A stretch of 64,000 bases of DNA from contig OZ025257.1 in NCBI GenBank assembly GCA_964019135.1, positions 42,549,798 to 42,613,797 on the forward strand. Direction: 5' to 3'. The stretch comes from Arenicola marina. Its lineage: Eukaryota > Annelida > Polychaeta > Arenicolidae. Shown piece by piece: positions 11,701 to 23,700 of this stretch (its first letter is position 1; each line of letters starts with the position of its first letter). A program made the position numbers and the translations under genes. The notes under the pieces were generated by a model. The model saw only the letters and a program-made list of their open reading frames with translations, searched no databases and had not been told where the DNA came from.

Positions 11701-14700
11701 CTATGTTAATAAGGTACTGCTGTACCTGTAACTATGTTAATAAGGTACTGCTGTACTTGTAACTATGTTAATAAGGTACTGCTGTACCTGTAACTATGTT
11801 AATAAGGTACTGTTGTACTTGTAACTATGTTAATAAGGTACTGTTGTACTTGTAACTATGTTAATAAGGTACTGTTGTACTTGTAACTATGTTAATAAGG
11901 TACTGTTGTACTTGTAACTATGTTAATGAGGTACTGTTGTACTTGTAACTATGTTAATAAGGTACTTCTGTACCTGTAACTATGTTAATAAGGTACTGTT
12001 GTACTTGTAACTATGTTAATAAGGTACTGTTGTACTTGTAACTATGTTAATAAGGTACTGTTGTACTTGTAACTATGTTAATAAGGTACTGCTGTACTTG
12101 TAACTATGTTAATAAGGTACTGCTGTACTTGTAACTATGTCAATAAGGTACTGTTGTACTTGTAACTATGTTAATAAGGTACTGTTGTACTTGTAACTAT
12201 GTTAATAAGGTACTGTTGTACTTGTAACTATGTTAATAAGGTACTGTTGTACCTGTAACTATGTTAATAAGGTACTGTTGTACTTGTAACTATGTTAATA
12301 AGGTACTGTTGTACCTGTAACTATGTTAATAAGGTACTGCTGTACTTGTAACTATGTTAATAAGGTACTGTTGTACCTGTAACTATGTTAATAAGGTACT
12401 GCTGTACTTGTAACTATGTTAATAAGGTACTGTTGTACCTGTAACTATGTTAATAAGGTACTGCTGTACTTGTAACTATGTTAATAAGGTACTGTTGTAC
12501 CTGTAACTATGTTAATAAGGTACTGCTGTACCTGTAACTATGTTAATAAGGTACTGTTGTACTTGTAACTATGTTAATAAGGTACTGTTGTACTTGTAAC
12601 TATGTTAATAAGGTACTGTTGTACTTGTAACTATGTTAATAAGGTACTGTTGTACCTGTAACTATGTTAATAAGGTACTGTTGTACTTGTACCTATGTTA
12701 ATAAGGTACTGTTGTACTTGTAACTATGTTACTAAGGTACTGTTGTACCTGTAACTATGTTAATAAGGTACTGCTGTACTTGTAACTATGTTAATAAGGT
12801 ACTGTTGTACCTGTAACTATGTTAATAAGGTACTACTGTACCTGTAACTATGTTAATAAGGTACTGCTGTACCTGTAACTATGTTAATGAGGTACTGTTG
12901 TACTTGTAACTATGTTAATAAGGTACTGCTGTACTTGTAACTATGTTAATAAGGTACTGTTGTACCTGTAACTATGTTAATAAGGTACTGCTGTACCTGT
13001 AACTATGTTAATAAGGTACTGTTGTACCTGTAACTATGTTAATGAGGTACTGTTGTACTTGTAACTATGTTAATAAGGTACTTCTGTACCTGTAACTATG
13101 TTAATGAGGTACTGTTGTACCTGTAACTATGTTAATAAGGTACTGTTGTACCTGTAACTATGTTGATGAGGTACTGTTTTACCTGTAACTATGTTAATAA
13201 GGTACTGCTGTACTTGTAACAATGTTAATAAGGTACTGCTGTACTTGTAACTATGTCAATAAGGTACTGTTGTACCTGTAACTATGTTAATAAGGTACTG
13301 TTGTACCTGTAACTATGTTGATAAGGTACTGTTGTATCTGTAACTATGTTAATAAGGTACTGTTGTACCTGTAACTATGTTGATGAGGTACTGTTTTACC
13401 TGTAACTATGTTAATAAGGTACTGTTGTACCTGTAACTATGTTAATAAGGTACTGTTGTACCTGTAACTATGTTAATAAGGTACTGCTGTACCTGTAACT
13501 TTAAAACGCCCCTTTCCTGACATATCATCAAAGAGATACACCCGCGGCACGCTACAATTTTTTGTGACAGCGATACGATTTGGCCACACACACACTCGGC
13601 ACGCTACACCTGTAACTATGTTAATGAGGTACTGCTGTACCTGTAACTATATTAATAAGGTACTGCTGTACCTGTAACTATGTTAATAAGGTACAGATGT
13701 ACATATAACTATGTTAATAAGGTACTGATGTAACTGTAACTATGTTAATAAGGTACTGATGTACCTGTAACTATGTTAATAAGGTACTGTTGTACCTGTA
13801 ACTATGTTAATAAGGTACTGATGTACATGTAATGATGTTAATAGGGTATTAAGCAGGTTATGACCTGTCCAATGAGCATGGCGAAGACGAAGACCCCAGA
13901 CAGCCAGTAGACCGTCATGAAGGAATACTCCAGGGTGTTCTCCGGGGTCGGGTTGTTGCCGATAGAGGTCGCGGTCTTCGTTGCCAGGTACATACAACGA
14001 ATGTAACTGAGGAAGTGGGCCCACAATGTATAATTAGAAATAACGACAAATCGATTTCAAATATTTGAATATGTCATTTAAACAAGATAAACAAGATACG
14101 TTTTTTTTTATAATTTACAATTGAATTTATAATTAGAAATAACCGACAAATATTTAGATTTAAAATATTTAATATCTCATTTAAACGAGATAAACTTTTT
14201 TTTAATAATTCACAATTGAATGTTTAATTTTGAACTTTGAAAGTTAGGATACTTATTTGTTTATATTTTCATGACAATATTTAGAGTTTAAATATATTTT
14301 AAAATCTGCAAGATTTAAACTTAAAATATCCTAAAATCTGTAATATTAAAATTTTAAATATCCTAAAATCATTAATATTAAAATTTAAAATATTATATCT
14401 GTAATATTTTTATGTAGTTAATATCTAATACTGCGAGTTACTCACGCGATTCCCTCTCCGTTGTACACCCAGTCGTTCTTGCGGAGTCCCTCGTAGGCCG
14501 ACATGGCGTAGTACCCACAGGCCTCCAGGTGAATCAGGTAGATCATGTACGTCAGAGTCCTCATCACCCTACAACCAGCCGGCCACGAGTCGGGATTCAT
14601 ACTTAAAGTTACTTATCGAGCTCTTTCCCGCCAAAAATAGAGGTCAAAATGCAAATAAGAATCAGTCTTTGAATCATCCCAAATTTCTGTTGTCCATATT

Positions 14701-17700
14701 CCACGCATAATAATAATAATTATTATTAATATTATCATTATTATAATAGTCATAAAATAAACAATATCGGTACTGTATCACACCAACACGTATCCATAGC
14801 AACTCTGAAAGATCCAATACGTGGGGACTGTGTTGTTATATGTCATGGATGTATTGTGATTGGGGTCGATTTGCCTTGTCAGTTAAACAGGATGCCCCCC
14901 CCTCCCCCTCCACACCCGTCCCTGCTCATAGCGTGGTCACACGGTACATAACGACAGGCGTTACAAAGCCTACACTTACCTGACAATATGAGCGGAGCGC
15001 ACGAGCTGATCCAACCTATCGTAAAACTCCCAGAACGTCTGGATCTGCAGCGATCAAAACATGGGCATTCACAGCGTTAGTTGTGCCGCGGAGCACTTCA
15101 GAGATGCCTTGGGGTAACATGTGGTTAATATCATTAATATGGGTGGGGGGGGGGGGGTCGCATGTGAATCCCCATTGCCCAAGAATTAGGGACAGCAATA
15201 TCGAATCTCTAAGATGAGGACTGCTCAAGACTGGGCGCAAAACAAAGCTCCTTTATGATATCGCAAATATCGAGGAATTCGCGGACTGCTATAACGGATC
15301 GCGGTAAATAGGGAAAGGGTCTTCGCGTTGAACCAGAAATTGTACGGATAACGATCCCCAAAAATTGCCAACAGCTAATCGCGAATCTCCAAGAATTCCT
15401 GGATGCCGATCGCGGAGATCGGATAAGGTATTCCCTGCCCTCGAAATTATATTTTGGCGTTAGCGTTGGTTCAAAGCGTGAAGTAGTTAGGACTCACGGA
15501 ACAGTGCCATAAATGACGTTATTTAGGTTATCTTATTGCTAATAAACACACTGACATGGTTCTACCGGATACCCAGCTCAGCTGTGGGGGTAATGCATGG
15601 CGGGACTTACCTTGAGCAGGCGCGGCAGGCGGACGAGCGTGTTGAAGTGTAAGGCGGGGATGAAGTAAAGCAGATCTAGCGGCGCCAAACACGCCACGTC
15701 TAACTGGAAGATACATCCGGACATACAGCTAACGTTGGAGTGACGTTAGTGAGAGCCTATCGTAGGCTTACCTCTGCCTCATATATGTATATCTAACATT
15801 ACCTACAGAGATGTGAACCAGAAGGCAGCTATCGCGTACCAAAATTTTACATAATGATCACGCATATGGTAGTGGGACTTCTTGCACTTCGTAAACTGCA
15901 CATAATTGTCCGTAACCTACAGAACATACAGAATTGCAATCATCATGCAACTTCTCTAGCAACGGCAACGCAAAAGAACGTGGAAAAGACTAAATCGTTA
16001 TTGTTTAAGTTAACTGGTATGGTAATTACTGCATTATTGTTCTTGAACATCTTGTGTTGAGTTTTCCGTGAAGACTGTGGCTGACAATAACGGGCAACCA
16101 TTGAGGACGGTTCCATGGGGCTGACTGACACACAGTGGGGCGATGGGAGGGCGGAGGAGGAGGAGGTGGGACAGCGTATTAGCATCAAACGGTGACAGTG
16201 TATCATGATTAGAACCACATTGTGAAGGGAGCCGTGACGTGACGTCACAGAAGCTTAGATGAGAGGCGCCCCCTGGCGGGGACCCCGAGAAAGGGGTCAC
16301 GTGACCCAGCGAGTAACATGGGTGAGAAAAGTGGAGTGAGAACGGTGCCACAGAGAGGGTGTGTGTGCGGGTGGGGGAGGGGGGCAGTAAAGGGTGGTGC
16401 GAAAGGAGTGCTGATCAGTTACACATTGAATTTAAGTATTAATATATTTACGTAATCATTTTACTGTAAGATACTTAGCATGCAACGCCTTTTGAACCGT
16501 TGGTTGGTCAAGGATCCAGAGTGGGGAGAGATATAAGGTGCACCATTAAACACAACTAGATCCTGAAACCCAGACAGAGACACAGCGGGTAATAACCCAT
16601 TGGACTATGTATAAAGGTCGGAGAGACGGGCATCCGAAATATAGATCAGTACAGATATGTACAGATGTGTACAGATATGTACAGATAGGTACAGATATGT
16701 ACAGATTAGTACAGATATGTACCGGTAGGTACAGATATGTACAGATATGTACAGAATGTACAGCCATGTGCAGATAGATACAGCAATGTACAGATAAGTT
16801 CAGATATGTACAGTTATGTACAGGCAGGTACATATATGTACAGCTATGTACAGGCAGGTACATATATGTACAGTTATGTACAGGCAGGTACATATATGTA
16901 CAGCTATGTACAGGCAGGTACATATATGTACAGTTATGTACAGGCAGGTACATATATGTACAGTTATGTACAGGCAGGTACATATATTGACAGCTATGTA
17001 CAGGCAGGTACATATATGTACAGTTATTACAGGCAGGTACATATATGTACAGTTATGTACAGGCAGGTACATATATGTACAGCTATGTACAGGCAGGTAC
17101 ATATATGTACAGCTAGACTATGTGCAGTGGTTGATACGGACACGTAGACCGACACCGTAAATACATCGTTCTTACCTTGAAGTTTGACTTTTTAAGATAA
17201 TGTTTTAATGTCTCCGTTCTATCAATCTGGAAAATGACGCAGTTGCCAGCGCAAGGCGAAAGGTTACTGTGTGATGGCGGCCATTGCTCTGAACACGTGA
17301 CACGCGACATGCGGCGCACCGAGGCGTCCAGCGGTCTCGCTGAACCACCTGACTGTAGCTTAGTTTAAGAAGTCGTTATAGGGCGCAGGTCTGACTCCCT
17401 AACGCACGCCACTATAGCCAACATGGCGTACATGTTGTCTCACAAATCATAAGAATCCGACCACGTGGTCTGGTCGGATATTAGCGCACCGAAAACGAGT
17501 CACTAAGCTTGAACAATGGTGAATTTACAAGAGTACAATCGCTACAGTGAGCGCGCGGAGTCGCCCATGGTCAGTGTTAAAGGTAGCCAATCCAAGCGCA
17601 GCCCGACCCACGCCCACCCACACAGCCCGACCCACGCCCACCCACACAGCCCCACCCACGCCCACCCACACAGCCCGACCCACGCCCACCCACACAGTAT

Positions 17701-20700
17701 GCCTACAGTGAAAGAGAACGACATAACACCAGCCTTGGTTTGCATGAACAGTAGGCCTAATAACTTACAGCAAGTAATGAACATATGTCTGTGCATCTAT
17801 AGGTCAGTCACTTCGTACATTACAGCAGCCTATACAATAAATAGAATATATTTATATATAATATACAAATTATATATACGCATCTTCTATGAGAATGAGG
17901 ATGCCTTACAGGAAATGACTTTAGTAATACAGTTCCATAATAATCTATATGTATATATGTATATATATGATGGATGACGAGCTACCGTCGCGGCGCGGCC
18001 CTCAGCTCACCTCAAACAGTCCGTTCTTGATAAACTTGAGTCGTGACTTGACGAGCAGAATGTCCACCAAGTAGATGAAGTCGCACGTGTAGTCGGCTAG
18101 CCACCAGTACACCCGGTTCTCGTCCGTCTCGTAACCTTCGTAATAATGCTTCACCAACAGCGTCTCCACGTGCGTCTCATTGGTGCAAGTGATCGCTGAC
18201 GTCACCTCCGGACCGGAAGTGACGTTGTCGCTGCGGCACACGGTGATGTTTTGCTCCTGCGCCACCTCCAACGGGTGGAAGTACGGCGCGCTGTAAAAGG
18301 CGGCTCGAAGCAAGATGGCAGCGGCGTTGTAGATGAAGGCCATGGTGACCAGGAACAGCCAGATGATGTAGAACGTACCTGGGCAGTGACGTACCATCAA
18401 ATTACAAGTTCAGTTAATGGAGCGAAAATCATTGCTGTTAACATTGACACTGGAAGAAAGAAGACTAAGACGAAAAAGACCTCGACAAAAATGATGATAA
18501 ATTCGAAGAAGTCTATTCAGTTAATCAAATCACTGGAAGAAACATCATCTTCGTGCTGTTACCAGTTATTATGCAGTTGACCATCACATGGATTACTCCA
18601 CATCTTCACAAACAGAATCATATATCCGTGGAACCTGAACTGAGAGGGTGCCTTTGTGCTATATCGTTGCGACACTTTTCAAAGCGTAAAAAATTAAGTC
18701 TAATTGCCAATAAAAATACGTTTAAACTAAAACTTAAAAATAATACATAGATAACCCAAATACACGAGGTTTCACCGCTGAATGACTTGGACCGCTGTGA
18801 ACTCTCGCGCAGTTCAAGGCCGTAATTCCAAGATGGCACCGGGGTCACTCACCTGTCGGGTCCACTGTGGTGGGCAGCCGTACCCTGTTCAGGAAGCCGG
18901 GGACCTTGACCTTGCAGCGTCCATATCCGATGTAGCGCTCCTCCTTGTAGTCCGGCTCGGCGCCGCTGGCCCTGGACGCCATCGGGATGAAGGAATCGAG
19001 GCGGTGCTGGCGCGCCGGGGGCTCCAGCTCCATACCGGACACCGCCGAGAAAGCTGCCGGTAATGACGTCATTACGGCGGTAAGCAATCATCCGAGTTCG
19101 TTCTTTTTAATATTTTTACTTTTTAATGGCTTTAATTAATAACGGAAATTAGAACCGTATCTCCTAATATGTATTTCAACGCCCTTGTAGTTGTCCTAAC
19201 GTGTATCTGTCATTTTGATAAAGAGTATTGCAATACTTATAGACTTGCAGGGGGAGGTACGGTTTGGAGACTTGCAGAGGGAGGTACGGCTTGGAGACTT
19301 GCAGAGGGAGGTACGGTTTGGAGACTTGCAGAGGGAGGTACGGCTTAGAGACTTGCAGGGGGAGGTACAGTTTGGAGACTTGCAAGGGGAGGTACGGCTT
19401 AGAGACTTGCAGGGAGAGGTACAGTTTGGAGACTTGCAGGGGGAGGTACGGCTTGGAGACTTGCAGAGGGAGGTACGGCTTGGAGACTTGCAGAGGGAGG
19501 TACGGTTTGGAGACTTGCAGAGTGAGGTACGGCTTGGAGACTTGAGGGAAGTACGGTTTGGAGACTTGAAGGAGGTACGGTTTGGAGACTTGCAGAGGGA
19601 GGTACGGCTTGGAGACTTGCAGGGGGAGGTACGGTTTGGAGACTTGAGGGAGGTACGGTTTGGAGACTTGCAGAGTGAGGTACGGCTTGGAGACTTGAGG
19701 GAGGTACGGTTTGGAGACTTGAGGGAGGTACGGTTTGGGGACTTGCAGAGGGAGGTACGGCTTGGAGACTTGCAGAGGGAGGTACGGCTTGGAGACTTGA
19801 GGGAGGTACGGTTTGGAGACTTGCAGAGGGAGGTACGGCTCGGAGACTTGCAGGGGGAGGTACGGTTTGGAAACTTGCAGAGGGAGGTACGGCTTGGAGA
19901 CTTGCAGAGGGAGGTACGGCTTGGAGACTTGCAGAGGGAGGTACGGCTTGGAGACTTGAGGGAGGTACGGTTTGGAGACTTGCAGAGGGAGGTACGGCTT
20001 GGAGACATGCAGGGGGAGGTACGGTTTGGAAACTTGCAGAGGGAGGTACGGCTTGGAGACTTGCAGAGGGAGGTACGGCTTGGAGACTTGCATGGGGGAG
20101 GTACGGTTTGGAGACTTGCAGAGGGAGGTACGGCTTGGAGACTTGCAGGGCGAGGTACGGCTTGGAGACTTGCAGAGGGAGGTACGGCTTGGAGACTTGC
20201 AGAGGGAGGTACGGCTTGGCTGATGGAGGAGGGGGTGCCCGGATCACCTAGGGGCGGGGGGGGGGGCATCACGGGACTCACCGGATCTGACGTCCAGGCT
20301 GGTGGAGGATGGGGTTGCCGGGTCACCTAGTGGGGGGGGCACTCACCGGATCTGGCGTCCAGGCTGGTGGAGGGGGTGGGCGGATCACCTAGGGGGGGGG
20401 GCACTCACCGGATCTGGCGTCCAGGCTGGTGGAGGGGGTGGGCGGATCACCTAGTGGGGGGGGCACTCACCGGATCTGGCGTCCAGGCTGGTGGAGGGGG
20501 TGGGCGGATCACCTAGGGGGGGGGGCACTCACCGGATCTGGCGTCCAGGCTGGTGGAGGAGGGGGTGGGTGGGTCACCTAGGGGGGGGCGCACTCAGCGG
20601 ATCTGGCGTCCAGGCTGGTGGAGGAGGGGTTGGGCGGATCACCTAGGGGGGGGGGCACTCACCGGATCTGGCGTCCATGCTGGTGGAGGAGGGGGTGGGT

Positions 20701-23700
20701 GGGTCACCTAGGGGGGGGCACTCACCGGATCTGGCGTCCATGCTGGTGGAAGAGGGGATGGGTGGGTCACCTAGGGGGGGGGGGGCACTCAGCGGATCTG
20801 GCGTCCAGGCTGGTGGAGGAGGGGGTGGGCGGGTCACCTAGGGGGGGGGGCACTCACCGGATCTGGCGTCCATGCTGGTGGAAGAGGGGATGGGTGGGTC
20901 ACCTAGGGGGGGGGGGCACTCAGCGGGTCTGGCGTCCAGGCTGGTGGAGGAGGGGGTGGGCGGGTCACCTAGGGGGGAGGGCACTCACCGGATCTGGCGT
21001 CCAGGCTGGTGGAGGAGGGAGTGGGTGGGTCACCTAGGGGGGGGGGGGGGGGGGCACTCAGCGGATCTGGCGTCCAGGCTGGTGGAGGAGGGGGTGGGCG
21101 GGTTACCTAGGGGGGGGGGGGCACTCACCGGATCTGGCGTCCAGGCTGGTGGAGGAGGGGGTGGGCGGGTTACCTAGGGGGGGGGCACTCACCGGATCTG
21201 GCGTCCATGCTGGTGGAGGAGGGGGTGGGCGGGTTACCTAGGGGGGGGGGCACTCACCGGATCTGGCGTCCAGGCTGGTGGAGGAGGGGGTGGGCGGGTT
21301 ACCTAGGGGGGGGGGCACTCACCGGATCTGGCGTCCATGCTGGTGGAGGAGGGGGTGGGCGGGTTACCTAGGGGGGGGGGCACTCACCGGATCTGGCGTC
21401 CAGGCTGGTGGAGGAGGGGGTGGGTGGGTCACCTAGGGGGGGGCACTCACCGGATCTGGCGTCCATGCTGGTGGAGGAGGGGGTGGGCGGCTGGATGGCG
21501 CGCTCCTTGAAGCGCTCTGTCCGGCTGTTAAAGCGCTTCACCAGCTCCTTCATCTTCATGCTCATCTCACTGCTGACACCGGAAAAACTCTCGAAGGGAC
21601 CGGGCCTGGTGGGCGGGAGTGTTGGGGTGGGGAGGGGGGGGGACGATGGGTCAGTTTCAGTTTCGGCTACACATGCTATTGTCCAGCAGTAAATAGTATA
21701 ATACGTTCCCAATCTATTGACCCCTTAAGGGCAATAAGTATCACGCGTAGTTTCATATAATATTAGACAGTGAAAACCGAGGTCAGAACATACTGGAATC
21801 GTGATTAAGCCGATAAATTCTTCTTCCGGTTAATAACAATAAAGATATAATGGAAGACACGCAAATATACAATAATCAGGTGTCGCCACGTAGCAGCCTG
21901 TCCACTATGACGTCACCACCAGCCAATAAGGTGCCGCCACGTGGCAATCCACTATGACGTCACCACCAGCGAATCAGGCGCTGCCACGTGGCATCCTGTC
22001 CTCTATGACGTCACCACCAGTAAATCAGGCGCCGCCACGTGGCAATCCACTATGACGTCACCACCAGCGAATCAGGCGCCGCCACGTGGCAGCCTGTCCT
22101 CTATGACGTCACTCACGTTGGGGAGTCGTCCATGCTGTGGAAGGACCCGATGGAGTCCTCCCGGGTCAGCCGGACCAGCTCGCTCCAGTTGGACTGGATG
22201 CTCCGTCCCCCGGGGCTGCGGGGGGTCTGCAGAGGCGTCAGGTGGTCCACCCCCAGGTGCGAAACGTTGAGGGTGAGCGGCTTGGGGGGTCCCTTTCGGC
22301 CGCCCCCCGCCCGACCCTCTCCGAGCTCGGTCCCAAGGCTCTGGCGACGACGCACTGCAGGTGAAGATAAGATATCAGTCATGTAATAATTCACCTTTGA
22401 ACATAAGGGGTCTGGCCTAGCAAGCCTAAGGGCCAGCAATGGTCCTTATGGAGACCTGCAAGCCAGCCAGCCGGATCCTAGCCCACGGTGTGGCTGCACG
22501 CGCGGACACGACCAACGTATTCAGCAGCCAAGGAAATTAATTAATAATTGGTTCGTTGGACATCAACAGAGAGCCTTCGTTCTTCTATATGCCGCCCCCC
22601 CCCCCCCTCCAGCTCCCTACCCCATTCCTCCCGTTTATAACAATCAACCAAGTGAACGATTGTTAGAACCCAAAACGTCATAGTGACCAAAACGTTATAC
22701 CTTGCTAGAATGAAATATACAGTTAAAAGTATAATTTCAACCATCCCGGTTATCGCTCACACAACCCTGCGTGGCGTTTCTGAAGGAGACAGGGCGGGGC
22801 CACTCGGGGCTAAAGGATTGATTGATTGACAATTAGAGACCTCTTGCAGGCCGAACTTTGTGAATTAAGGCGCAGGAAAATAAGGAAATCTAAGGTTTCT
22901 TAGAATAGAAGGTTCCAAGGGATGGACCCGGAGGGAGCGGGGTGGGTGGGGGGGGGGGGGGGCGATACCCATATTCCATCGTTTATGAAAGCATTTAAAT
23001 ATATCTGAAACTGAAAAGTTACTGTCTCATATATTCATAGCCCCCGTCAACAGACACTGCGATCGAGGCACGATGTGAAACTGTACATTTGCTCCTAGAT
23101 GGCTCAGACCGTGTGGTCTGACGTTTTCGTCACTATGACGTTTTGGGCCCTAACAAACGATAACGATTTTGTTATCGTTAGATTACAGTTTGTGACGTAT
23201 TTTTGGATTCATCAGGATTGTAATATCTGTTTAAAAACCAGAGGTGCCGACCAACGACTAATGGACGTACCCACACCCCGACACTAAGCTCCGCCCACGC
23301 TTGAGTCCTTTTTCTTTAATCATGAGTGAATGAAAATGACAATCATAGCTGATGGTAGGTACAAGTGAGAAGTAGTCATCTCTGAAACTGACAGCAAAGT
23401 GACATGTTGCTTTGTTTGTCCGACTTGTTTGTCCGACATAACGCACATGGGAGACGTTTTTCACCACATGATTGGATAAAAGCAACAGTGACGTCATTGA
23501 GTGATTCCTGAATGACTTTCTGAATCGGGCCATTAACAGCTAGAAGCGCACGTTGTATTGCTAGTATATACCACACGGGTCTACGTAATAGAGGACAGTA
23601 CACAACACAGCATTATGTCTGTCACTGGCTCAGACACACGCGACATCTCCCCGAACACGACACGGCTGATGTTAACGCTCAATTAGGCATAACATTTGCG

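Noticed and set aside
19196-20330. Frames of ~370 codons on both strands
   Set aside because: 27- and 24-bp units keep all frames open. No independent gene evidence.
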